Source: Bacillota bacterium (GTDB taxonomy: Bacteria > Bacillota > Clostridia > Acetivibrionales > DTU013). Taken from it: 64,000 nt of DNA. Each line of letters opens with the position of its first letter. Position 1 is the first letter of the stretch. Both the position numbers and the translations under genes were made by a program. Location: contig JAEZCO010000065.1 in NCBI GenBank assembly GCA_023433505.1, positions 62,001 to 126,000 on the forward strand. The letters are read 5' to 3'. Of the stretch, positions 26,858 through 35,824 are shown piece by piece. The notes beneath the pieces are model-generated. The model saw only the letters and a program-made list of their open reading frames with translations. It was not told the origin of the DNA and searched no databases.

Positions 26858-28582
26858 TTAAGTTTTAACAGCACAAACAGGAATCCGAACTTTCACAAGG
26901 GTACCTTCTCCGGCTGTGCTGCAAATGGTCACCCCATACGGATCCCCGAAAAAAAGCTTCAACCGTTCATTTACATTTTTCAGCCCATACCCGGCGGTAT
27001 TTTTGACAAAAACATCCTCTACGAGCTCCGGAGACATTCCGGGTCCGTTATCCCGAACCGCAAACTCAATATTTTCTCCTATCTTACAGGCGCTGATACC
27101 AATTTCTCCCCTGCCGACCCTTTTGCCTTCAATCCCGTGTTCTATGGCGTTTTCAACAATTGGCTGCAGGACAATATTGATCATTTCATACTCGTAAACG
27201 GATTCATCGATAGCATAGGATACATCAAACCCATCATTGTGCATAATGAGCTGGATATCAATATACGCCCTTGTGTTCTCCAGCTCATTCCGGACAGAGA
27301 TGTTATTTTTCCCTTTGTTTAAGATGGTCCTGTAATACTTCGACATGTTTGCGGTAATGTCGCTTATATCCTCGGCCCCCAAACGCAAGGCCTTCCAGTT
27401 GATCAAGGAAAGGGTATTATAAAGAAAATGGGGATTGATTTGCGCCTGCAAAGCCTTCAATTCCGCTTCCTTCTGTATGATTTTGCTTTGGTAGACCTCG
27501 TCGATCAAAAGATTGATATTGCGCAGCATTTTGCCAAATTTGTTGGTCAATTCTCCGATTTCATCCGTTGACCTGCTTGAAACCTCGATCCTTAAATCCC
27601 CCTTTTCAACCGCATCCATTTTTTTATTCAAATTTTCTATTCTTTTTACAAAAGTCTTGGAGAATATCCACGTCATCAGTCCCAGGATGACTAAACAGGC
27701 TGCGGCTATGGCAACCGTCGCTTGCACGATCTTTCCTGCGTCAAGCACGATGGACCTGACGGGGACATAAAAGTACAATGTCCATGAGGGCACGGATACG
27801 GGCTTTTTAATCAACAGCATATCCTTCCCGGAAACAACCTCCATCTTTAGTTCCTGCCCCTTATCCCATGCCCCCAACACATCGCCGGAAGGGTTCAACC
27901 CTTTGAGATTCATGGTATCATGCGAAAAAACAACTGTACCACTGCCGTCCAATACCGTTATTCCAAACTCATAAGTATTTTCACCTTTAATTGAATTAAA
28001 TAGGGTATTGGTGTTAAGCTCCATATATACGAGATTCGGAATTTCAGTTTTCCTCTGGTCCAAAAGCCTCCTGGCGGCAAAGACCTTTCCGTTTTCGCAA
28101 TACCAGTGAAGCTGCCTGTCCTTCATGGCTTCCCGATACCACCAGGTATCCTTTACCCTGTCGATATTCATTATCGTATATCTTCTCTCCGTTATGTTAT
28201 TGGCTGTATATACGGTCAACTGCCTGATTTGCGTGTTTGTATTCAGGGTGGTATTAAACATCGGGTCAATAATCTGATTTAAATCCTTATACATGTCGAA
28301 GTAGTCAATATATTCCTTATTAAATACTTCAAATATCCCGCTGTTGAACGTAATAAAATCAATGGCGGCGCTTGAATCCTGCAGCATGCTGTCTATACCG
28401 TCGGCATATTGCTTTGCGATATTGCTCAGCCGCTGTTTCGCCTGCTCCAGCAGAAAGGATCTTGACAGACTGTAGGAATAAATCCCTAAAATCATAACGG
28501 GGATAACAATCACAAATAAATAGGACAATATCAGCTTTTTGCGGAAACTGAGGTTTTTGAAACGTCTTAGGAACCATTCCAT
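26858..28582 (-). CDS. Sensor histidine kinase, YesM family
   Basis: Layout: membrane helix at about residues 14-36, extracellular Cache-like sensor, second helix near 288-310, HAMP, then the His_kinase domain with H385 in QINPHFLYNTLS and an ATPase domain (NAIEHGIEG, DNGPGMS, GYGLKNV). The ATG at 28582 overlaps the response regulator stop as TGATG, with AAGGAGG 8 bases upstream. A TTG one codon earlier is less likely. Being directly upstream of the binding protein, it most likely senses the oligosaccharide imported by operon A. Confidence 0.96.
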   Translation of the reverse strand: MEWFLRRFKNLSFRKKLILSYLFVIVIPVMILGIYSYSLSRSFLLEQAKQRLSNIAKQYADGIDSMLQDSSAAIDFITFNSGIFEVFNKEYIDYFDMYKDLNQIIDPMFNTTLNTNTQIRQLTVYTANNITERRYTIMNIDRVKDTWWYREAMKDRQLHWYCENGKVFAARRLLDQRKTEIPNLVYMELNTNTLFNSIKGENTYEFGITVLDGSGTVVFSHDTMNLKGLNPSGDVLGAWDKGQELKMEVVSGKDMLLIKKPVSVPSWTLYFYVPVRSIVLDAGKIVQATVAIAAACLVILGLMTWIFSKTFVKRIENLNKKMDAVEKGDLRIEVSSRSTDEIGELTNKFGKMLRNINLLIDEVYQSKIIQKEAELKALQAQINPHFLYNTLSLINWKALRLGAEDISDITANMSKYYRTILNKGKNNISVRNELENTRAYIDIQLIMHNDGFDVSYAIDESVYEYEMINIVLQPIVENAIEHGIEGKRVGRGEIGISACKIGENIEFAVRDNGPGMSPELVEDVFVKNTAGYGLKNVNERLKLFFGDPYGVTICSTAGEGTLVKVRIPVCAVKT

Positions 28583-30135
28583 CAAATTTCCTCCTTTTCG
28601 CGGTATCTGGCGGGCGTGATCCCGAAATAGCTTTTAAACATTAAACAAAAATAGGAGGCATTCTGATAGCCTACTTTTTCCGCGATGTCATTTATTTTTA
28701 TGTTTGTGTTGGTTAAAAGCTCCCTGGCTTTTTCGAGACGGTAATGGGTCAGAAATTTAATCAGGCTCTGTCCGGTTTCCTTTTTGAAAAGATGGCTCAA
28801 ATAGGTAGGCGCAAGATAGACATTGTCGGCCACCCACTCCAGGCTGATATCTTGCATATACTTCTGGTCGATCAGCTTTTTTACCGCCTGGATGACCTTT
28901 TTGGTGTTGTCTTCCGTAATACTGCCGTAGCTTTCTCCTATCGATATTACAACCAAATGCAGAATATTCTTCAATTCTTCGAAGTTGCTGCTCTTGAAGA
29001 TCTTTTCCACCCATTGCTTAAAGTCGGCGGCGGCATTGCCATTGATCTGTTCAAATGCTTTTTTTATAATTTCGGCACACAGGTACTTGATATAAATAAC
29101 GGAAAATTCCTGCTTCTCCGCAAATTGCTCAAATAGAAGCTCCAGTGTTTTCAAAGCGTTGTAGTAGTTGTTTTCGTTTGCCTTTCCTATGGTTTCCAGA
29201 ATTTTTTCCAGGGACTCGGAGACTGCATAATTTGTTTGCCTGTCATGACGGACAAAAAGTACGGCGCCATTAACAAAAAAGAACTTGGTGTCAAGAACTG
29301 CCTCAACTTTACTGTACTCCTCCGCAATCAGCCGTATATTGTCAAGGCTTCCACCTATGACCATATACGCCGCAAACCCATATTTCTCCGTCATATGGCG
29401 CTTCAGCGTTTCCGCCAGCTTTTCGGCTTCATCCTCCGTTATATGCCGGTGCATATTTTTAAAGAGCAAAAGGCACTGCCGTTCATTCAAATTCAGATAG
29501 TCAAATTCCCATGAAGACGTTTGCCTTACGGTATCGACAAAATCCTCTCCGTATGTGTCAAAAAAACGGTTCTGCAAATCAATCATCATTATCCGGATAA
29601 ACTGTCCTTCATACTCAAGGCCCGCAGCCTGCAGCCGTGATTTCAGCCGCTGATTGAAATGAGCGCCGCTTACGAGGTCAAATAATACATTCTCCCTTTC
29701 ATACTGCAAATTCTTGTGGTAAGCCTCCATCAGCTTCTCATTCCTGTCCTTTTCAACACACTCGGTGCTGCAAAGGTCAATAACATGCTTCATTACCTTT
29801 TGAAACTCGTTTTTATTCACAGGCTTCAGCAAATAGTTGAGGGCGCTGATATCCATTGCTTTTTTGGCATAGTCAAATTCACCATACGCACTGAAAATTA
29901 TCACCTTGATTTCCGGGATAATTTCCAGTGCCTTTTCAGCAAGCACAAGTCCGTCCATAAAAGGCATCTTGATGTCCGTAAAAAGAATATCGACATGATT
30001 TTTTTGGATATATTCCAATGCCTTTTCTCCATTATCGGCTTCAACCGCATTGAGGTCCAGCCCATATTTATGGATAAGAAACCGGATACCATCCCTTTCA
30101 ACAAATTCATCATCGACAATCAGTATTGTGAACAT
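28582..30135 (-). CDS. Response regulator, YesN type
   Basis: The receiver domain has the acidic pocket in VDDE and phospho-acceptor D54 in LFTDIKMP. The C-terminal AraC-type HTH reads LAPTYLSHLFKKETG and YQNASYFCLMFKSYFG. The start is the ATG at 30135 with GGGAGAA 6 bases upstream, giving 517 residues; the longer reading from 30210 adds a sequence unlike any receiver. It is the first gene of operon A and is translationally coupled to its kinase. It probably activates the promoter before the binding protein gene, and perhaps its own. Confidence 0.95.
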   Translation of the reverse strand: MFTILIVDDEFVERDGIRFLIHKYGLDLNAVEADNGEKALEYIQKNHVDILFTDIKMPFMDGLVLAEKALEIIPEIKVIIFSAYGEFDYAKKAMDISALNYLLKPVNKNEFQKVMKHVIDLCSTECVEKDRNEKLMEAYHKNLQYERENVLFDLVSGAHFNQRLKSRLQAAGLEYEGQFIRIMMIDLQNRFFDTYGEDFVDTVRQTSSWEFDYLNLNERQCLLLFKNMHRHITEDEAEKLAETLKRHMTEKYGFAAYMVIGGSLDNIRLIAEEYSKVEAVLDTKFFFVNGAVLFVRHDRQTNYAVSESLEKILETIGKANENNYYNALKTLELLFEQFAEKQEFSVIYIKYLCAEIIKKAFEQINGNAAADFKQWVEKIFKSSNFEELKNILHLVVISIGESYGSITEDNTKKVIQAVKKLIDQKYMQDISLEWVADNVYLAPTYLSHLFKKETGQSLIKFLTHYRLEKARELLTNTNIKINDIAEKVGYQNASYFCLMFKSYFGITPARYREKEEI

Positions 30136-30238
30136 ATCAATTCTCCCGTTGCAGTAAGATGGAATCGAAAACTGCACAGCTTTCCGAAGTGTTTTGCGTC
30201 CATGTGTCAAATCCCGAAGAAGTACTCTCTCTATCCAT

Positions 30239-30265
30239 CTTATACTATGTTCTCAGATTCTTCAA
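30239..30265 (-). promoter_or_regulatory. Possible promoter of the YesN gene
   Basis: On the minus strand TTGAAG (30265-30260) and TATAAG (30244-30239) are 15 bases apart, shorter than ideal. The leader would be about 100 bases long. It is the best candidate in the 207-base gap after the MFS gene. Confidence 0.35.
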
Positions 30266-30342
30266 CATTATTCGTCCTTTATTTCACGGTAAAACCAGGA
30301 ACCCGTACTTACACGGAATATCTTCAAGTGCAATGCCGCCGC

Positions 30343-31611
30343 TTAATTTTCAAATTCACTGCGGTCATGCTGCGCTATTACCTTTGAAGTTGAGATAATC
30401 AATGCGGTTATCGCAAACAGGATGATATTGAGAATAAAAGGATACTGGCGGTTCATTGATGAGAGCCACCCTATAAGGAATCCGAAGGGAGACGATACAG
30501 CCAGCATTATCACATAAATCAAGCTCATGACACGTGCCCTGTCCTCTTTATCGATAAAGAGCGCACCCAGGGAGTCCCTTCTTGGAATAATGAGGGCATA
30601 GGCCGCGGCTTCCAGAATGGTGTAGCAAATGATCAGAATGCTGCTATTGGGCCTGGCAAGCAGCAGCATAACATGGCTTGCAATGTAGGCGAAAAAACCC
30701 CATAGTAAAACAGGCCGGTACTTAAGACGGTTAATGCCCGATTGAAACAGAAAGATAAACAAAAGCATAATCACCGCACGCCCGATGGGAAAGAGTGCCA
30801 CATACCTGTCGGGTATTCCCAGGTTCTTTGTAATATACAGGCTGAAAAAGCTATTGACGGAGATGCCGGAAATGTTTATCAGGATGAAGATGGCCAATAT
30901 AAGAAGCATCTGGCGGGAAGCCGCCATTTTCTGAAAAACAGCCTTATAGCCCATAAGCAAAGACCCTATGGACTGGTGTTTTGACTCCCTCATACGTTTT
31001 TTGCCCTGTTCCGTTTCGGTGCTGAATATGTATAGGACAATGAATTTGGCAGACATTGATACAAAAGCGACGGCATAGAGAATCCGTACCGTCGGCACAA
31101 GAGAAATTTCTGAGACGAATAATGCCGACAGGGGCGCAAAAAATACCGAAAGCAGCCCTGCGACATTGATCCAGGTAAAGACGTTTACAAGCAGCTTCGG
31201 ATCGCAATCCTCCACCAGCAGGCACTGCCAGGATGTATTGGTGACCAGCCACACGCTGTTGAAAACCGCGGCAGCCACAAACCACCAGAAGTTTTGGGCA
31301 AACATCCACAAAAGGCAGGGGATGCTCCACGAAATCAGGTCCACAAGAAAAGTGACCTTTCTCCGTCCGAATTTATCGGTGATTATGCCGCCAAACAGCG
31401 GAGATAAACCCTGCAGCACCATTCCTATGGTTAAAAGCAGTCCGATCTGCCCATCCTTGACACCCAGGGCATACATGTAAAGCGTGGCAAAAGGTATATA
31501 CAGGTTATAAGGTATACCCCACAGCGGTTCGGTAAAAAGACAGGCTCTGGGATTGCCTTTTAATACAAAAAGCGTAGAAATCAAATGATTCTCACGAAGT
31601 TTCCTGTACAA
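30343..31611 (-). CDS. MFS transporter
   Basis: A 422-residue major facilitator with about 12 hydrophobic helices and motif A between helices 2 and 3 (GGIITDKFGRRKV). The start is a TTG at 31611 with AAGGGG 8 bases upstream. An in-frame TAG just before it excludes a longer form, and the next methionine lies inside the first helices. An extended -10 promoter in the 120-base gap suggests it is expressed separately from the GH36 operon. It may export or import a sugar or a small metabolite; the sequence does not show which. Confidence 0.88.
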   Translation of the reverse strand: MYRKLRENHLISTLFVLKGNPRACLFTEPLWGIPYNLYIPFATLYMYALGVKDGQIGLLLTIGMVLQGLSPLFGGIITDKFGRRKVTFLVDLISWSIPCLLWMFAQNFWWFVAAAVFNSVWLVTNTSWQCLLVEDCDPKLLVNVFTWINVAGLLSVFFAPLSALFVSEISLVPTVRILYAVAFVSMSAKFIVLYIFSTETEQGKKRMRESKHQSIGSLLMGYKAVFQKMAASRQMLLILAIFILINISGISVNSFFSLYITKNLGIPDRYVALFPIGRAVIMLLFIFLFQSGINRLKYRPVLLWGFFAYIASHVMLLLARPNSSILIICYTILEAAAYALIIPRRDSLGALFIDKEDRARVMSLIYVIMLAVSSPFGFLIGWLSSMNRQYPFILNIILFAITALIISTSKVIAQHDRSEFEN

Positions 31612-31684
31612 GAACTATTCCCCTTATTTTATACTCATGTTCCGGCCCAATACACTTTATGCAGGTTACAGGCCGACAATACAT

Positions 31685-31693
31685 ATTATATCA
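31685..31693 (-). promoter_or_regulatory. Extended -10 promoter of the MFS gene
   Basis: TG-A-TATAAT on the minus strand (31693-31685) lies about 74 bases before the TTG start. No clear -35 is present, as is common for extended -10 promoters. Confidence 0.5.
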
Positions 31694-31731
31694 TATGGGA
31701 CTATGAATTCACAGACATATCCGGCATCAAA

Positions 31732-33828
31732 TCACAGGCCGGGTGACAGGCTGCCTGCCGGAGAATAAAAATATATCCTGGCCTCCTCTTCCCTAAGTCC
31801 GTCAAGGACAAGGCCCTCCATCATCAGGCTTCTGCCCGGTATACAGCGGCATACCGCTCCGCCGTCGTGATCGGAGATCTCGTATGCCGTTTCTTCCTCC
31901 AGACCTTTCAACCGGACCAGCCTCTGCTCTTCTGACCCTTTGAGACGGAAAATAAACAGCATTCCTTTTCCTTCTTTCGGCAGCCTATACTGCAAAACCG
32001 TCCAGGCCTCTCCTTTTCCCGTGCGCAGGGGCTGTCCGGTCAAATGGTACACCACGGAGTTTTTCAGGTTCTCCCGGATCTTCTCCTTATACAGGGAAAT
32101 ATGCCGGGTAATCCGCTCCCGGACTTCCGGCGGAAGAAGGGGCAGCTTGTGGGAAATACCAAAGCCGTTGAGCATGGCGGTACGGATATAAAAGTCGGCT
32201 TGATGCGGCAGAATACTTCCGTCGGACGGGTGATAGCCCTCCCAATTTTCAAGCTTCGTATCCGACCAGAAAAAATGCAGGGCCCTCTCCGGCGCAAAGG
32301 CGGTGGTGAACCCCCAGATCAGCTGCAGGTTGTGCACCGGCATATCCGGGTCGCTTAAAAAGTGAAGGTGAAAATGCCGCATCATCTCCAGGTCCATCCG
32401 AAGGCCTCCGGAGGAGCAATTTTCAAAAACCACCTCCGGGTGCAGCTCCCGGACCCTGTCCATCACTTTGTAGAAGCCGTGATAGTGGGCATAAAGCCCG
32501 TCTCCGCCCGAATGCCCGTGGCCGGGCTCGTTGCAGCCATATCCCGCGTCCAGGTTATAGTCTATTTTTATCCAGTCGCAGCCATATTCCCGTATAAGGC
32601 GGTCAAGGGTGGTACAGGCCCACGCCTGGACCTCGGCGCTGCCAAAGCACAGATATCCCATGGCGCGTCCGTCCCTCCTGGCGGCAAATCCCGGCTCCCT
32701 TGTGTTTAAGCCCGCCTTTGCCCCCATGGCCTCGATTTCACACCACAAACCAAATTTCATGCCCTTGGCGTGTACATAGTCCGACAGGGCGGCAATGCCG
32801 CCGGGAAACCTTTCCGCATTGACCCGGTCCCAGTCCCCGCGGTAATCCACCCAGGAAACGTCTTTTCCCGAAGGGCCGAACCACCCCGCATCCAGGGTGC
32901 AAAGCTCCACGCCCATCTCTGCGGCGCAATCCACATTGGCAAGAAAGGTCTGCCGGTCAATCAGGTCATCTTCATAAGGCCACCAGTGGTTCCATTCCAC
33001 CGGGAGAAGCCGGGCCAGCTCGTTGCTTTTGAGGTACCAGTACTCCCTTCCCCATTGCAGCAGCTCGCTGCCGGCCCCGTCCATGCCCCCCGCTTCCGCA
33101 AAGGCCATCACCATATGGCTCCCGTCCATACTGTCCCCGGGCTCCAGCACTGTGAAAAAATTCATATCGTGAATCCCACCGGTAAGCTCATACGTGTAGC
33201 TCCCATAGCTTGTTACGTTCAAGGGCTGGAAACGGAATATCCAGTTCCCGGACCATGCCAGCGTGCCTGTTACATGCCTTTCCCCGCCGTCTCCAAGGTG
33301 AAAAAGGGGAGCGCCGTTCCCGGCGGAGCGTCCCAGCGTGCTTTGCAGGCACAGGCTTCTCCCGTCCAGCGTCTCCTTCACCGGAGTGAATTCATGCCCC
33401 CAATTCCCTATGAAATAGGACAGCTCCCGAAGTGACGCATTTAAGGCAAAGCTGAAGGAATCCAGCCGGTCGATGCGCACAGGCGCATCTCCCGTGTTCT
33501 TCACTGTAACCCATTGCTCCAGTACCGCATACTCCCTGAAGGTCCTGAAACACACCTTTATCCGCAGCCGTTTGCAAACGTCCTCAAAGATGACTTCCCC
33601 GGTACAGGCTCCATTTCCCTCATCCCGCTCCTTGATCCTGAGGAAACGGAACCGGCAGTCACTTCCGTGATAGACCGTCCCATCATATGCGATGGAAAAT
33701 CCCCCTGAAAAATTGCCGTCATTCAGCCAGGAAAAATCGCTGTCCCCCACCCTGAGAGCTTTTATCCGCAACCCCTCCGCCGCCGCCAAATCCAGTCGGA
33801 CAGCTCCGGAGGAAAATCTGAATTCCAT
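31732..33828 (-). CDS. Alpha-galactosidase, GH36
   Basis: GH36 enzymes release alpha-galactose from melibiose, raffinose-type sugars and galactomannan fragments. The 698 residues show the N-terminal beta-sandwich. The catalytic barrel carries LCTLDAGWFG, WCEIEAMG, nucleophile D423 in WIKIDYN and acid/base D493 in FLSDPDMPVHN. The 70-residue spacing equals that of the characterised AgaA enzyme (D478/D548). The C-terminal beta domain follows. There is no signal peptide. The ATG at 33828 is preceded by AGGAGG at 8 bases; the ATG eight codons earlier lacks a site. It is the last enzyme gene of operon B. Confidence 0.95.
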   Translation of the reverse strand: MEFRFSSGAVRLDLAAAEGLRIKALRVGDSDFSWLNDGNFSGGFSIAYDGTVYHGSDCRFRFLRIKERDEGNGACTGEVIFEDVCKRLRIKVCFRTFREYAVLEQWVTVKNTGDAPVRIDRLDSFSFALNASLRELSYFIGNWGHEFTPVKETLDGRSLCLQSTLGRSAGNGAPLFHLGDGGERHVTGTLAWSGNWIFRFQPLNVTSYGSYTYELTGGIHDMNFFTVLEPGDSMDGSHMVMAFAEAGGMDGAGSELLQWGREYWYLKSNELARLLPVEWNHWWPYEDDLIDRQTFLANVDCAAEMGVELCTLDAGWFGPSGKDVSWVDYRGDWDRVNAERFPGGIAALSDYVHAKGMKFGLWCEIEAMGAKAGLNTREPGFAARRDGRAMGYLCFGSAEVQAWACTTLDRLIREYGCDWIKIDYNLDAGYGCNEPGHGHSGGDGLYAHYHGFYKVMDRVRELHPEVVFENCSSGGLRMDLEMMRHFHLHFLSDPDMPVHNLQLIWGFTTAFAPERALHFFWSDTKLENWEGYHPSDGSILPHQADFYIRTAMLNGFGISHKLPLLPPEVRERITRHISLYKEKIRENLKNSVVYHLTGQPLRTGKGEAWTVLQYRLPKEGKGMLFIFRLKGSEEQRLVRLKGLEEETAYEISDHDGGAVCRCIPGRSLMMEGLVLDGLREEEARIYFYSPAGSLSPGL

Positions 33829-33880
33829 CCTTCCCGCCTCCTTTAATAACAAAATATTTCCGGGGCTTGAACCTATCCTC

Positions 33881-35809
33881 TCAGACAGTCTTCACTGCCG
33901 CAAGGCCTGTCATCTTATAAATTCCTGTCGCCACATTTCTAAAAATACCCGCCTCTGCGACTTCCACCACTGAACCGTCCGTTTCTTCCACCAGTCTGAC
34001 AACCTCCTGCCAGGGCTCGGGCAAACGGATTTCGCCATAGAGATGGCCTTCCACCGCCGGTACCACCAACAGGTCGCCAAGGATAGAAAGATCGCCCTTG
34101 AGCGGAATGGCAGCATCCCTTCCTCCCTTTTCCCTGAGCAGGCGGTTAAGATAGATATTCTTTTCCTCCCAGCCCTTGGCGTCATCCTTGCAGCAAATAC
34201 CCGAAGCTGCGAACAACTGAGGGCCCTGGTCGATGACTATGCGCTTTTCCGAATACCGGTTCAACTGGAGGAAGAAATCCCTGGGGCCCATTCCGTCAAT
34301 AGCCCGGACCGGATTTGCATAAAACGTGATCACATTGACAGGCACGTCCAACGTGGCGCCTTCTCCGATCAGTATGCCCTCGGGGTCGCATTCCTTGATG
34401 CAGGCATAAATTTCTTCCGCAAACTTTATGGTCATCCGGTTTGTATCCCCCGGATACCTCATGAAGGACCTCGGCTTGAAGTCCGGCGGGAAGGCCCATC
34501 CCAGGCAGTCCATAAAAATGCCCTTTGCGCCGCATTCCTTCATATAAAACCGGATCCACTTTTTCGTATACTCAATATAGCCGGGATGGCCCGGATTAAC
34601 GGCCATCATGCCTCCATCCTCATTTCCCCAGGAAGCGATGATGCGCCCGTCGATACCGCGCATAAACCAGTCGTCGTCGATATCCTGACCTCCCGGCAGG
34701 AGGCCGGTATGGGACATCCATATCAGCATGGGAATTCCTTTGTCTGTCAGCCGGCGGCACATCTTTTTGAACTCCGCTATCGAGCCGTGGTTGGGGTCCG
34801 GCTCGTATCCCATGGGCGAGGTGCCGCTGCTCACGGGCCGGTTGGTCACAAGACTGTATTTAATGCCGCTGTACAGGCCCTTTTCAATTTCTGCTTCCCA
34901 GAAATCGCCCTGCTGGCTCCAGGTAGCCTTGTTGTTCCAGCACAACCCGTCGCTCCACAGAGTTTTATGAATCCACTCCGGCGGCTCCTCGTAATAGAAG
35001 GTGACATAATCCGCCAGCCAGTGCATCATCTCCTCCCGGCTGCTGCCGTAATAGATCTTGATCTCCGGCATACGGAGCGAATCTCCGAGATGAAAGGGTG
35101 CATGCAGCGTAAAGTCGTAGCTGACGCCCTTGCCCGCATCCTCCATATTGAGGATGTAGCCTACATGGGAACGGCGGCAGGTGATGGCCACCCACTCCCC
35201 GGTGACCGCGTTGTAAAACAGGCCGCCATGGATGACCAGCACTCCCGGATAGATTCTCCGCCAGTCATTCTGCAGGAATTTTTTACAGTTTTCCGGCGTA
35301 TCGTGTTCGTAGCCCACATGTCCGAATTCGTCGGAGGGGCCGTTGGAATGGGCGGAGGGAAAGATCATCCGGGTATCCTCTCCCCAGAAATTCCAGTTCA
35401 GGTTCAGAAGAGAGAAGGAATCCACCCACAGAGGCGCCTCCACCACCGGCCCCCCTGGTCCCGGCGTCGGACAAGTGGGGTCCGCATTCTCCCTCCGGAT
35501 GAGATAGTTGATTCCATAGCAGTGATATTTCAAATCCTGGCGCTCTCCCATGGAACGGGCCAGTACCAGTCCCCAACCGCTGAAATGGTCTACGAAGCGC
35601 TCCCCCTTCATTCTGTACCGCAGAAGCGACCCCCATTGGGTATCCGCCTCGTGGAAGGCTCCTGTTTTCCGCAGCTTCAAGGGCCGGCCGTTTACAGAAA
35701 ACTCTGATGGGCATGGATCATCGGGCTTGAGCAATTCTTTCCCATACAGCTTTACCGAATCGATCCCCCCTGTATTTTCGTTCACATTTACTTCAAACTC
35801 CTGGTGCAT
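33881..35809 (-). CDS. Putative glycosidase, clan GH-D-like barrel
   Basis: The 642 residues start with a beta-rich domain. A TIM-barrel-like region follows with GIPMLIWMSHTGLLPGG, KGIFMDCLGWAFPPDF (D434 a likely catalytic acid) and GILIGEGATLDV, then a short beta domain. The D-strand and nearby motifs recall GH27/GH36/GH31-type alpha-glycosidases and the DUF6259 group. I cannot place it in a numbered family. There is no signal peptide. GGAGG precedes the ATG, the GH116 gene ends 15 bases upstream and GH36 begins 52 bases downstream. It probably removes an alpha-linked sugar from the same oligosaccharide. Confidence 0.75.
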   Translation of the reverse strand: MHQEFEVNVNENTGGIDSVKLYGKELLKPDDPCPSEFSVNGRPLKLRKTGAFHEADTQWGSLLRYRMKGERFVDHFSGWGLVLARSMGERQDLKYHCYGINYLIRRENADPTCPTPGPGGPVVEAPLWVDSFSLLNLNWNFWGEDTRMIFPSAHSNGPSDEFGHVGYEHDTPENCKKFLQNDWRRIYPGVLVIHGGLFYNAVTGEWVAITCRRSHVGYILNMEDAGKGVSYDFTLHAPFHLGDSLRMPEIKIYYGSSREEMMHWLADYVTFYYEEPPEWIHKTLWSDGLCWNNKATWSQQGDFWEAEIEKGLYSGIKYSLVTNRPVSSGTSPMGYEPDPNHGSIAEFKKMCRRLTDKGIPMLIWMSHTGLLPGGQDIDDDWFMRGIDGRIIASWGNEDGGMMAVNPGHPGYIEYTKKWIRFYMKECGAKGIFMDCLGWAFPPDFKPRSFMRYPGDTNRMTIKFAEEIYACIKECDPEGILIGEGATLDVPVNVITFYANPVRAIDGMGPRDFFLQLNRYSEKRIVIDQGPQLFAASGICCKDDAKGWEEKNIYLNRLLREKGGRDAAIPLKGDLSILGDLLVVPAVEGHLYGEIRLPEPWQEVVRLVEETDGSVVEVAEAGIFRNVATGIYKMTGLAAVKTV

Positions 35810-35824
35810 TCTATACCTCCGTCA

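Noticed and set aside
34043..35707. 554-residue open frame on the plus strand
   Set aside because: It is antisense to the putative glycosidase at 33881-35809. It has no ribosome site and low-complexity His/Pro/Arg-rich composition, a by-product of codon bias on the real strand.
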